A stretch of DNA of 64,000 nt from Rhododendron vialii. Lineage: Eukaryota; Streptophyta; Magnoliopsida; Ericales; Ericaceae. A model generated the notes under the pieces. The model saw only the letters and a program-made list of their open reading frames with translations. It did not search any database and was not told the DNA's origin. The stretch is taken from assembly GCF_030253575.1 (NCBI RefSeq), contig NC_080559.1:6578501-6642500 (forward strand), given 5' to 3'. Below, piece by piece: positions 24,229-35,764 of the stretch. Numbering within the stretch: the stretch's first letter is position 1; each line of letters starts with the position of its first letter. A program made the position numbers and the translations under genes.

Positions 24229-25748
24229 TTTCTCTTGATATTTGGATGATGCTATTAAAATCTTGTAATGGTTTAATATTATCTTATTGATAGTATTTTG
24301 TTCTTGGAAGGGTAATTTGCCCACTTACATTTTGTTCATTAAGATTTTGAGCTAAGGGATGAGATCCCGAGAATATATGATATGGGAAAGATACCCAATG
24401 AGAATGGGATGTTCGGTCAGCTATGGAAAAAAGTCCTAAAAAGACTAAGGTAATGAATTGATAGGGAAAACGAGAATCTTTGATATCTTGGGTTTCCTAT
24501 ACGAGATGGGAATCTTAGGGCAACAGGGATGCTTGGGCAGCAAGCATACGCAAATTTATAAATATAAGGTAAATCTAGAGGCAAGAGGTACGCAGTTGAT
24601 AACAATACATGGCATTCTCATATTCTCTGACTGATAATTAGGGTTTATTGACTAGTACGTTATACTAACTTTGGCATCGGAGGGCCTTTGCCACGAGAGG
24701 CAGAGGTGCTCTCACCCCTTGTCACGCCGACGACGAATTAGGGTTCCGGTGAAAAGGAACGGATAAGCCGTTGCAATCTAAGGTGATCCGAAACATCAAT
24801 TGTTTTCATCCTTCTACAATATGAAAGATTTAAAAGCTGCAATGTTTGATTCAGACGACGATGGTTCCAACGCAACTAGGTGTGCTATACTTGAACAATA
24901 CCGGTGCTTTGAGGAGGATCGACCTTGTTATGGGCAAGCTCGAATATTGTTTGGAATTGGCTGTTTAAGTCCTACATCTAACTGTTTTGACCGCTTAAAA
25001 GGAAAAAACAGAAAAGAGCGAAACAGAATGGTCCGCTATGCAATACGAGATGAATAGAAAGGTCAGGGGAAAAAGATTGAAACCTTCGCGGGTGTAATGC
25101 ATCGTCTTCCATTCATTCTGGATTCTTCCAGAATGTTCTCTGAATTCAAACACTTAATTGGAGTTCTTTCCTTGTTCAGCCATCTCGTTGCCGAACAGAC
25201 TGCCTGGACCAATGACTTTTTATGTCATTGGTCCATGTCGCCGAACACCATCTTGCACTGTCCTGTCTTTATTCAAACCATGGTCCCACGTACCATTTAT
25301 TCGGATATCAATTGCATTGCTTTTAACCCGTGATCCCTCGTATCACGTGTTTGGTTATTACTTCATCTGTTCGGGATCTGTTCAGGATTACCTCCCTACA
25401 ATGGTGTTCTTCTTGAGGAAACAAAGGACACTATTCTGGCAGCTGTAACCACAAGAGTACACGTACAATAAAAGTGATCGCGAAACCACGTATGTGAACA
25501 TGCTAGAAGGAGTCAGAGACCAATCAAACACCAACGCAAGCCCAAATTACCAAAACAACCCAAGCCAAACCCTCAAAAAGCGAACCAAATGAAGGGCTTT
25601 TTGGGCAGAACAACCCAAAAATAGCGATGGAGGAGCCATCCAACAAAGGTCAACCAATTCTCTTTATGAGTACTTCGTAAGGATACAAGGAATCTGAGCA
25701 TTAGTATTCACAACAATGCCTGCAATTCTCAAGCTTTTGAAGTTTGTT

Positions 25749-25793
<45 letters not shown>

Positions 25794-25849
25794 TTGTAAG
25801 TTTATGTTATGATTTTTATCTGTATTTGGTGGTTGAATTTGTTATTCAG
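24229..25849. other. Gene-free stretch with LTR-like and hairpin sequence
   Basis: About 24650-24780 (GGCATCGGAGGGCCTTTGCC, TCACGCCGACGACGAATTAG) resembles the ends of plant Tat/Ogre gypsy LTRs, with TATAAATATAAGG upstream at 24557, so a decayed LTR is possible. A perfect hairpin GGACCAATGAC/GTCATTGGTCC lies at 25206-25234. An open frame at 24800-25057 matches nothing I recognise. A GA microsatellite occupies 25752-25788. Confidence 0.4.
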
Positions 25850-26303
25850 ATTCATGAGACTGCGATCAAGAAGGAAACAGTTGGTTTGGTCACTACGGAG
25901 GAATGTGTTGAGAAGGTAGCCTTTTAATTTTTGTGAGTAAGCTTTTAACTGTTTGATTGCTAATTGAAGCATGGTGCTTGACTAAGGGTTGTGTTTCGTG
26001 ATTTAAATATATGTTGTAGATGATAATAGTCGGACCAAAATTGAAGAAGAGAAGGACATACTTCAGAAACTCCAACAAATAAGTATAAAACACAAGTCAT
26101 TTCGTCGACTTGAGATATACTTCGTGTGTAGTCTCTTATGTGTTATTTTTTTTTTTAAATTTCTTTGGGTGTCCTCTTTTTGCTTAAGTATAGAGGAGGA
26201 GCTTCAAGCACAAAAAGGTCAAAGCGGAATATAAAGGGGAATCCACGATTATCTTTCTCCATTAGATATCGAAAAAGGAAGTGAGGAGGAAGACGAGAAA
26301 ACA
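25850..26303 (+). pseudogene. XAP5/XCT-like (FAM50 family) gene fragment
   Basis: XAP5 CIRCADIAN TIMEKEEPER proteins are nuclear regulators of clock, light and small-RNA functions. Three exon-like blocks with intact splice sites match the N-terminal third of the family: 25850-25915 (HETAIKKETVGLVTTEECVE), 26020-26080 (SRTKIEEEKDILQKLQQ) and about 26194-26303 (EEELQAQK, KGNPRLSFS and EKGSEEEDEKT in successive frames). The third block needs two frame changes. The conserved XAP5 C-terminal domain is not seen downstream. Introns are kept, so this is a fragment of genomic DNA, not a retrocopy. Confidence 0.75.
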
Positions 26304-27080
26304 GTAAGCATATATCTTGCAATCACTTGAGCTAAGAGTTTTTTAATACACCAATGATTAAAAATTATAAGCTAGCTCCCTGGGATCTTGGGGTGATCTG
26401 GATGGCGGCTGGTGTGGATGGTTGCTATATATTTTTGGTGGATTGTGAAGATGATGGAATGGGATTGAGAGACAATTAGGTTTTTGAGGTTAGGATTGGT
26501 GTCTCGGTCACATTGTTACATAACTGACAGTGTAGATAAATAAGATTGGATTTTAAAAGCTTCTTTCTTGTTGCAAGCGTTAGGTGACACTGGGTACATA
26601 AGTATGTTACGATTGATGGTTGGCAAAGATGTTTCAAAGAACTTAGCCATCAATTCTCTGTTTTTTAGGGAGAAAGCGTGAGAAGATGAACTTCTCAAGA
26701 AGAGAAGAAAAAAAAAAATTTTTCTAACCTCAAAAAAAAAAAAGAAAGAAAGAAAGAAAAGAAGCTTAAAACAGAAAAGAAAAGAAAAGCCAAGCTATAA
26801 AGTTCATTTTTGCTGGATAAAATTCTTTTTTGCTGTTCCGTTATAAAAAGAAAAAAAGAAAGTTACTTAAACTGAAACAGAAAAGAAAAGAAACGCCAAG
26901 CTATAAAGTTCTATTGCGTCCATCTGTATTTAATTACCTCAATATTGCAATTTTTGTTACCTTAATTAGGCTTCGAACCTTATGAATTCATGTGTAGTGG
27001 CTATGATGGAAGAGTTTCAGGATGTAGTCTTCTCGTATGGTGTCAATGACGAGTTCACGTTATAAATTTGTGTTAGCATA
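26304..27080. other. Gene-free stretch
   Basis: AT-rich, with A-rich runs near 26700-26900 in which AACAGAAAAGAAAAGAAA and GCCAAGCTATAAAGTTC each occur twice. No gene recognised. Confidence 0.4.
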
Positions 27081-27270
27081 CTTTTTAGTGCTACCATATG
27101 ATCCAGCACAATTGTGTGTCTAATTTAAAGTTTTTGTATCAGCTTTGTTTTGAAGAGGGATAAAAAAAAAAAAAACAAAGCTGATAAAAAAAAACAAATT
27201 AAAGCTGATACGAGAATTTAAAATTAGAAACACAATTGTGCTGGATCAAAAGGTAGCACTAAAAAAAAGG
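27081..27270. repeat. Inverted repeat flanking the second TTG-tailed SINE
   Basis: TTAGTGCTACC...GATCCAGCACAATTGTGT on the left (27085-27120) recurs as its complement ACACAATTGTGCTGGATC...GGTAGCACTAA at 27229-27263; pairing continues inwards over GTATCAGC and ACAAAGCTGAT. The right half lies inside an 18-bp target duplication, see the SINE entry. Confidence 0.8.
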
Positions 27271-27551
27271 ATAATGTGTATACCGATGCTCTGAATTATC
27301 AATGAAGAAAACATGGTAATGTGTACATAAATTGAATTAGGTCTTTAGGCCTGCCCTCCCTGATGTCATTTGGCTTTGACTTGGGGGCATGGTTCCACAG
27401 CAAAACAGGTATAGGGGCCACTATTTCAGTGGTATTTTGAGAGCAACCACTTTGTACATACTGCCAAATGTTAGGTCTGTCTCCAATCCTACCTCGCCCA
27501 TACCTCCAATGATTAGGGACTACATGGATTCTGTTGTTGTTGTTGTTGTTT
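27162..27551 (+). mobile_element. TTG-tailed SINE-like element, copy 2, with inverted flank at its 5' end
   Basis: The SINE body 27271-27551 matches copy 1 (3273-3585): start ATAATGTGTATACCGATGCTC, internal GGCCTGCCCTCCCTGATGTC, GGTTAGG-like and GTCTGTCTCCAATC, tail (TTG)5. Perfect 18-bp direct repeats TTTGTTTTGAAGAGGGAT stand at 27144-27161 and 27552-27569. The segment between the left repeat and the SINE start (27162-27270) is A-rich and then an inverted, somewhat diverged copy of the sequence just upstream of the left repeat. So the inserted unit is inverted flank plus SINE. Confidence 0.78.
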
Positions 27552-27569
27552 TTTGTTTTGAAGAGGGAT

Positions 27570-29738
27570 TCTCAGTTCAAAGTTTCTCATCCATCGTTCT
27601 CTTTTCTTCCTATGCTATTGTGCTGATTTTTTCCAATAGATATCAAATGTTGGAAATCATTTTGGATGCGCTGCATGATGTGTGAGATCTATTGGATAGC
27701 ATGATTGGCATGATTTGGCTTACCAATCATTCGTGTAAAATAAGAACACCTTTCGTTTCTGTTTAAGTAATAGTCTTGAATCTTGCTATTAAGGGTTATG
27801 CTGATTTAGCAAAATTCACCGTTGGCATGAGATCAACTTCTCGGATATTTACGTAGGTTGAATCCAAAATTCTACCAGTGCTTTCTGTGAGTGAAGATAG
27901 TTACTGGGATTTCTATTATTTACTAGATTTTCTAGATGAAGGATGGAGATCGACGTCTTTGTTTTCTATTGGATTGTAAGCTTTACTTCAAGAGAGGCTG
28001 AAATTTTTAACGACTGATGATCATGATAGAAGCCCCTCATCCTTGAAACAAACTCAGCTCTGGAATGTAGGAGCAGGGCCTCTGTAGGCTCTATAGAGCC
28101 CTTGCAGTCTGAGTAGAAGCATATTGCTTTGGGCATTACATGAAAGCTATTACTACCATTTAGAAGTGTGTTAGACACAATCCTGCTCTCTTCCTGTGTT
28201 TTAGTTGCAACTGATTGACGACAACTCTTCTACTTAATGTGAACTTACAGCTTTAAAACACCTTTGCAGTGGCATTGTGTCTATCATTGTATCATTTTTC
28301 TCTTCCATGTATGTCATGAACTTCCCACAAGTTCATTTGGTACTTCTAAGCGGAACTCATGGAACTCTCTGTCAAACATCTTCAAGAATGTGGTTTCTGC
28401 AAGTCCGTCAAAGCAATAGAGGACCATATTGCTAGGCATGTACATATTTACCCGTGAAATTGACGACCACCAATTCTGACCACAATCCAAGTAGAAGCCA
28501 TCAACTTGCGCTCAAATTCAAAGGACTTTACCTACTCAGGTTTGACTTTGTTGATGTCCTCCCCCAAGTTTTGATGGACGGGGCTGTATGTTATCCATCG
28601 ACGGAGATTCTTAGCGATTAGCATGGAGACAAGTTGATTGTGAGTACTTATTTCCTGAGTTGACTCTTATTTTGGTATGAGATTTCTTAATATTCATGGT
28701 AAAAACAAAACAAAGAAGTTGCACACCAATCCCTTGATAAAAAATGTTTTCCGTTAGTACTTCATTCTAAACACACCGCTTCTGTTATTTTTTTGAATTA
28801 TAGGTCACATTAACAATCAGTACAATACTTATTTTTGGATGCTTGTCAAGTGCGTCAAGAGTAAAATTGAAGCTTAGGACTACCTAAAGGTGCTAAACTA
28901 TTGAGAAGTGTTCCCATATATTTCAATACTTTACTTGTTTTTTGGGAAGTGTTCCCATGTATTTCTTTGGCAGAGCATTATTCTTTCAGTCAATGCTATT
29001 AAATCTTGCTCATTTACATACAATTTAGCCTAAGTCTTCTCAAATCACGTTTCTATCTTTTCTTTGTCTCTCCGCTGTGTTTGCTGCTGTTACAATAATC
29101 GCCTTGGTTCCATTGCTACTAGGATGAATTGGAGTCTATCTCAACATTGTTGGAAACTCTTAGGCTTACCTTTTCTGAGACTCTAGGGAAGTGGCCAATG
29201 GGGATTTGGCATTTGGGATCAACTTTCTTTTAAAGAGGCAGGTAAGCATGTCTTGTCTGTTGTTACCCTTTTTTTTTATCCTCAAATGTTGTTACCCTTG
29301 AATATGCTGGTTTGGAATTTTTTTCTACAGCGTCACTGGGAATTATGCTTGCTTGCTGGTAGTAGTGATTTGTTTGGTTAATGGAATGAAACAGAAGCAA
29401 ACACATTTCCGACAATTCTCGTCCTATTGGAAAAGCTATTGGATTTAGATATTAAAGTCCATCTACCAAAGCACAATGATGACTTTGATTTGTTAAATGC
29501 ATGGGACATCTTTAAAGTTTTACTGCATTTGTCTAAGCTACTATCATAAACGTGGGATTGCCTTGCAGGGAAACTTGCACGTCGCAAATGTATTTGCTTG
29601 GGAAGAAAGTTGATAGCTTAAAGGGCCTGAAATAACTGCTGAGCTTAGACATGTCTTAAATTTGTTGACTCTTTGCTAGCACTTCTCGAAGAAACCATTC
29701 CCGTTAGTTTTTAGAGGAGACTGGTTATGTGAAGGAAA
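27570..29738. other. Gene-free stretch, possible short coding relics
   Basis: No gene recognised. At 29395-29560 an open frame reads FPTILVLLEKLLDLDIKVHL and on to a stop, protein-like but of unknown family. The rest is AT-rich non-coding sequence. Confidence 0.35.
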
Positions 29739-29743
29739 ATGTT

Positions 29744-30616
29744 TATAGGGAAAAGGGGTTTTGCGGGGGGTGCTTACATGTAAATATCCATGAGCTGGAG
29801 AGGTGCGATTGGTCGATGGTTAGCGAGGGGAAAAGGAGAAGAAATCTTGTGGGGTGAGGGAAGGAGCGAGAGGTACGGGGGAACAAAGGCAGCGTGTCCC
29901 TTTTGTTCTCCGCGGGGGTGTCTACCTTTTCCGGATTCGAATCGGTGAGGTCACCTTCTCTCTGGGGAAGAATGTTCTTATTCTTCAGAATCAGTGCTCA
30001 CGCCCTCTCTTTCTATGAAAAGTCAGCTCTCTCTAATCATTGGGAATGTCAGGGGTATTTATAGGGCACCTGAGCCTAGGTCAGGCCCAAGACGGCGCTC
30101 CTATAAGACCGTAACATGTGTCCCCTCTGTACCTCCAGGCCGTGGATAAACTTGTCCTCCCGCGGAAGCTTTTCCGCGGGAGGACGCAAATTTCCGCGGC
30201 GTTACCTCCATCCCAAGCCACCAAACCACAAGAAATTCCCTAATTCCCGCAGGAGCAAGGTCACGACCCATGAGGGTTTTCAACATAGCTTCTTTAGACT
30301 TATTAGCATCTAGCAATCCACGGGACCTCTCCACGGTCTCTTGCTGCCGAGACCTCTTTGGGGTACATTCGGTCCTCCTGCGGGACCAGCGAGGGTTCCG
30401 CAGTAGCTTACTCTTCCGCGGACAACTTCTGCGGGGGCCATCCTTCTGTTCTTTACACGCATCCTTTTCCCATTGGGTAGTCAACTATTCCTCTTTGAAT
30501 GAGGTTTTGACCAAGGCCTCCTTTTCGCGCGGGTCCCATTGCCACGTGTCAACAGGCCATTGGATGGTCAAATAGTCCTCCTTGGCCATAGGTTAACAAT
30601 TTTGACCTCACCTACA
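29744..30616 (-). repeat. 3' LTR of the gypsy element
   Basis: 873 bp. It lacks a segment of about 65 bp present in the other LTR (36290-36358), either a deletion here or an insertion there. It is followed inwards by the polypurine tract. Confidence 0.88.
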
Positions 30617-30819
30617 TATGCCCCCCGCGCGCGAACGGCGGGTGCATGTCGTCCGCGTGCGTACCCTTTTCTCTAGAAAGTTTCTGCAGTTGGCTTTGAG
30701 CTGTCCTGCGGAACGACGGTTATTTTAACGGTCGATGGCGTCTCTTCGTGTACTGTCGCTTCATGTACTGTTGTGACTCTTCGTGTACGATCACCATAAA
30801 TGCTCCCTTACCGACTTAT

Positions 30820-30826
30820 TATATAA
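30820..30826 (+). promoter_or_regulatory. TATA box of the antisense ORF
   Basis: TATATAA lies 158 bp before the ATG at 30984 and outside the LTR, in a CT-rich leader region with no upstream ATG-rich clutter. It would drive transcription opposite to the element's genomic RNA. Confidence 0.5.
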
Positions 30827-30983
30827 GCCTCATAGCTTTTATTTCCTTTTTCACCTACCGTTCAACTTTTAGTCGAAGTCGAAGTGCTGTCACTTTCTTT
30901 TCTCTTCCTCGGCAATTAATCACTTTCTACTTTTCTCCTTCTCTGCCACCCAAAACAACTTCTCTTCTCCGCATAAAGCCCGA

Positions 30984-32528
30984 ATGGCTGCGCGAGGCTT
31001 GATCATCAAGGAGCCCGTCCCTACTGCGGACCAGTGGAAGAGGGCCCCGTACCTTCGATCTGCTGAGGACCCTTTCTGGACCTTGGCGGAGGTCTACACC
31101 GCTGAAGGGCCTTCCACTTCCAACCCCACATCCTTCGTGGTTTCTGCTAACTTGGAGGAAGCGGAGTTGGTCAATCCATCCTTCGTTCTGCGTCTCCGTC
31201 TAGAGCGCGGGAACTTCCCTTATTCAGAATGCCGCTTTGGGGCTCAGGCCTCACCACCCATTGATTGGGCTAAGTGGGTGGACGAGATCCTCAGCGACGC
31301 CCCCCTCAAGCAGATCCTCATGCTTAGTGGCACTTACAACGCCGTGATGCTATTGCGGAGCCTGAATATTCCGAGGTTGTGTGCAGCCATCAGAAACCTG
31401 AACCACGCATGCTCGCGCTGGAGCATTGACACACACTCCTTTGCATGGGTGTGGGGCGAAAGCGGCCTCTCGTTGGAGGACGTGGTCATCCTCACGTGCC
31501 TCCCTCTCTGTGGGGTCACTATCCTTGACCTCAACAATATTTCTCCCATGGACCAATGGGACGTCGCGGAGCTACGGAGGCTGGGCAAGCTGACTCAGTC
31601 CAGTCCCAGGTTCACTGCTCAAGATACCCGTAAGGAGACCGCGACGAACGCCAAGAAGACTTCTTTCACAAGCTGGATCCGTTTTTTCTTCAAGGATCTG
31701 CAACCCGCGAGGACGGTGGTTCCGGGGATGCCGCGAGACTTTGTTGCTGGCCCCCACTATGGGGAGCGGCTTTATATGGCTGGGCTCTTTGCCTTCTTCT
31801 TGTCCTACTTTGTCCTTCTGTACTACCCGGCGGATAGCCCATCTCCACCGATCTTCCCACTTGCTGTGTTTTTAGCCCGCGGCGAGTGCGTTGCATTGGC
31901 TCCCCTATTCTTAGGGTCTCTTTACTGTCAGCTGGACCTAATTCATGTTGACCTTGCGAGGTCCCTTGGAAGATGTGGCCACCTTTCTATGGTCTATACC
32001 AGCTTCCTCCTTGCTTACTTCTTCAAGCATTTTCCCGTTGTCGCTCTAGTCCCACGGGACTTTCTAGCGTCCGCCAGTTGGTCCCAGTTGGAGTGATGGC
32101 TCAACACTAGCAGCGACGTCTCCTGGTATGAGGCATGTGACGTCGCTAAAAATTTTGCCCTGCGCCCCTACGGCACCGTTACCCTGAGGATAATCGGCCT
32201 CGGCCAATGTCTTCTGCCTACTCATTCTTCTCTCTTAGCCACGGGTGGGAACAACTCAATAGCCCGGGGGGTCGTCAACTCCGCTCTCATCGCCCTCCCG
32301 GGGTTGCTCCCCTTTCTTAACAACGAGGCCCACGGAGTGTCGGTCTACCGCCCGGACCGAGGCAGTTAGGTTTCGACCAAGGTGTACCTGGGTACGCTCC
32401 ACAGGTTTCCAACTTTGTCGAGTCTTAGCTCCGTTTTAAGCGGTCTCATACCTCCGACATCCTGGCGCGGCTCGGGGATCTACCCATTCCCTCCAGGGAT
32501 GATGTCGGGCACTACACCTCGGAGTTCC
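30984..32528 (+). pseudogene. Antisense plant-mobile-domain ORF of the gypsy element
   Basis: An open frame of 370 residues (30984-32096), starting MAARGLIIKEPVPTADQWKR, then the same frame continues past a TGA for another 89 codons to a TAG near 32370. The sequence (SFAWVWGESGLSLEDVVILT, WIRFFFKDL, AGLFAFFLSYFVLLYYPADS) is the plant mobile domain, listed in databases as putative gypsy-type transposon protein. It runs against the element's own transcription. A TATATAA box at 30820-30826 and a CT-rich leader precede it. Host PMD proteins (MAIN, MAIL1) take part in gene silencing and meristem maintenance; whether TE copies act in silencing escape is unknown. The TGA and TAG suggest recent decay. 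Confidence 0.8.
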
Positions 32529-32534
32529 GCATTT

Positions 32535-34906
32535 TCTAAGTCTTCATAACTTTTAAAGTACGTTTAAAGACAGAGAATTTGACACAAGAACATGCAAAAT
32601 CGATCAACACAGAATTAGTTATGAATTTTTGAATACTGACTGTCACCTGTGTGTCCGAATTTGATTGTGTCTGTCTTCTTTTAAATTTATGGGAAATTTC
32701 ACTACTTTCATGGCTATGGTTTTTTTTCAGGGACTAGAGGTTTAAGTTGGAAACATTTTGGCGTTGGAATCAAATCATTTGGATAAATATACAATATTTG
32801 GTCAATTTTTAAAGTAGAGTTGTCTGACGGGGACATAAACTGTGATCAATCTGTTTTCTTTTGTTTGCCGAGAAAAAAATCCTTTTAATTTATCAACCTG
32901 ATATTTTTACTGAGAATAATAATTTATGTTTTGCAACCTTGAGCGTTGGTTTCAACATTTTTGGAGTTGAAATGAATTAGTTATGAATTTTCTACTAAAA
33001 CATGTTTAGCTGTCCTGTTTTCCTGTAGAACAGCTTGTTCTTTTGAAATTTGGAGAATATTTAGTTGATAACTAATCTTTCAATTTTTACAGTAGATACA
33101 CATGGATGTTATGCAAGTTTGGGCACTGGTTTGAGTATTTTTGTACCTTACATGAATAAGTTATGATTTTTCAAAAATAGTGTGACAGATTTTAGTAAAT
33201 GAACAAAGTATTGTTTTTATTTCTTAAAAATACCGTGCATGCATAAGTTTTTGAGAGTTTCTGACAAAACTAAGTTTTTACCCACAAAATTTCATGTGAT
33301 CTTAAGATGGAATTGTGTTTACCATTTTACCATTAGAGGTTGTTGAACCTCCAATCTATTGTGTTGTGTTTCTACGCCAAAAATGGACTTTGTATAAAAT
33401 CGTATTGATTTTTGTAAAAATTACAGGATTGTAATTTTTGAATAATTAGGATACTTAAATTTTACACTTTGTAGTTAAGAGATTTAAAATGACTATTTTG
33501 CCCTTGGGATTTGATGTGTGCTAAAATGACCTTTTTAATCATAAATGTTTTAAAACTGAGTTTTATACTTGAGTTTTGAGTAATTTAAGATTTTTGGATC
33601 AGATTTGATAAGATGAGAGATTTGAGTCCATAGCGCTTGGATAGATTGACCCTGGAATGTAAAATGACCGTTTTACCCCTAGTAACAGATCGGCTCTAAG
33701 CCATGACTTAGATGACTAGAATTGGATTATTCGGATTTAGTACATTAATTGTACTCATACTTGGACGTTTATGATATTCTCATTAGGTCTGTGTGATCGT
33801 TAGTATGAAATACGCGAAGACTTGACTAGAGATTAGCCGCATCTTCAGGAATAAGGTGAAACATGTGTATCTTGTTTACATGTGTTGTTTAAATATTTCA
33901 TTGTTGAAATATTTTAGAAATGTTTTCTATAGAATCATGGATATTGATTAACTTGCTAAATGATTTGATGAAATGTATATTTTTCCTGTCGATACATCTG
34001 AACAAGTGTCCAAACTTGAGGACTTTAAACAGACAAAGTGGATTTGGAGTTATAAGGTTGGGGGATATTAACCAGGTATCCTGATGGTTTGACGTCATTC
34101 CCTTTATACTTTAGAGGTCGCTCCTCTAGATTCTGGTTGAAACTTATTCATGAAAGATGTGCGAAATCGACGAGGATTATGAAATGTGATATTTTTAATA
34201 TCATGATGGTTTTTTGCTTTATCCTGAAAAGTTGGATTTCATTCTATGAATGAACTGATGAACTGATGACTGAGAATTATTGCTTTTAGCATAAGTCTAT
34301 TGAAAGACTTGAATTCATTTTATTATGGACTTGAGATTTGATTATCTTTGAAAGGAAGTACATTTTACATGTTCGATTACTGAAGAGTATGACTACACTT
34401 TTTATAAGATGTTAGTTGTATCCATGATTTAACGTGTTTACTAAATATGCCATGTTTCACACGAGCTTTAGCTTATGGAGTTTTTCAAAAATCATACCTT
34501 TCAGGTTAGCAGCGATAGCTAGACTTGGCTTTGCTCTCAAGCTGAAATCTTTTGGTGATCAGTTCCTATGTGTATATAGTCGTATTGTTCTGTTGTGAGT
34601 ATAGAGCTGTGAGGACTTAACTTGAAGACTTACGAATTTTGATAGCCGGCTTGTTTCAGTCAGGTTATGTTATGGTTATATGCAGGTATTGTTAAGCAAT
34701 TATTTTTATTTTTGCACGTTGAACTCTGGAATATGTTAGAACTATTGAAATTGTGCTTTTGCAGCTTACTGAATTTCTTAAGAAAAACTATTTTGATGAG
34801 AGGATTTTATAAATTCCCTAAACTGATCTTATTAGGATAGGCCTAGGGTGACGTAAACCCACTGGCCGGTCATTAGACCTTTAACCAACGGGTTTGGGTC
34901 GTGACA
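32535..34906 (-). mobile_element. AT-rich LTR-like insertion in the gypsy interior
   Basis: Composition changes sharply from about 55% GC coding sequence to AT-rich non-coding sequence near 32535. The right end, read on the minus strand, is TGTCACGACCCAAACCCGTT, a common start of plant gypsy (Tekay-like) LTRs, and it cuts the gag frame exactly at 34906/34907. A left end in ..GTGACA form is TGTCACCTG at 32640 on the + strand, but neither this nor 32535 gives a matching 5-bp duplication. So it is probably a solo LTR or LTR fragment with a deletion at its left side that also removed pol. Confidence 0.5.
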
Positions 34907-35728
34907 TATACGCACGGGAGGTGAGAGATTTTGAGAACTCATGGAGACATAAGTTGGAGTCCAATGCATGGGCCCCAAGCGATTCTATGAATCGAACCAC
35001 ATGCTCTTGTGCGCTGCCCTCTTTTCCATTGAATTTCACAAACTTTGGCGGGCTGTACCCTTCCGGGTAGGGCAGGGACAAGATCGTCACAGGGTACGGA
35101 GGGCGGATATCTAGACTCAGAAGGGAGGGTAGGACTATTTTCGCCTTTTCTTTGGTAAGGAGGGCTTGCACGTCTGCTAAAGTGATGAACTGCCCCGCGG
35201 ACGGGGTGCTAGTGTCAGCGACGGCTAGCTCCTTTCTACTTGCTTCGCTTGTTTTCTGTTGGGCCAACAAGGCCTGGACTTCTACCACAGTGATGTAAGG
35301 TCCCGTGGATGGTGTGCTGGTACCATCGACGACAGCTTCTTTTCTGCGGGTCCCAACAGGGTTCCCAGCAATTCCTCCCACGAGTACCGAGCATAAGTGA
35401 TGAGATACAGATGAGGGGTCCTGATGTGGCTCTGTTTGACTGTTACTGCCCCAGCATGGATCTGCTGAGGTTCGTCGTTTTGTCCAGCTGCAACCTTTGG
35501 CAGGGCCGCTGAGATAAGGTCGGTGAGGCCTGTGAAGGCCGCAAGCAACTGTCTCTGAGTTTTGAGGAACTGTTGCTGACCGTCTTGGAAAGCCCGCAAC
35601 GTTTGTGCGGTTGCACCCGCGTTGTTGGTTTCTCCTACATCCTCAAGGGTTGGTATGGCAGCTTCTGGCGCCGTCATTATTCTACGACGTGATGGTTCAG
35701 CGTACTCTTTTGAGCGAGTGCTAACCAT
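34907..35728 (-). pseudogene. Gypsy gag N-terminal part, broken
   Basis: It starts MVSTRSKEYAEPSRRRIMTA shortly after the PBS. A frame change occurs near 35360-35300, after which the second frame gives ITLADVQALL and YPEGYSPPKFVKFNGKEGSA, then HVVRFIESLGAHALDSNLCL and EFSKSLTSRAY, the gag capsid start of plant gypsy elements. The frame is cut at 34907 by the foreign block that begins TGTCACGACC. No capsid end, zinc knuckle, protease or RT follows. Confidence 0.82.
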
Positions 35729-35764
35729 AAACCCAAAGACACCTCCCCAGCAGAGTCGCCTAAA

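Noticed and set aside
24800..25057. 85-codon + strand open frame
   Set aside because: No recognisable motif, no splice context, and neighbouring LTR-like sequence.
30984..32096. The 370-codon ORF as a host gene
   Set aside because: It lies between two LTRs with a shared target duplication and matches the plant mobile domain known from gypsy elements, so it is treated as part of the element.
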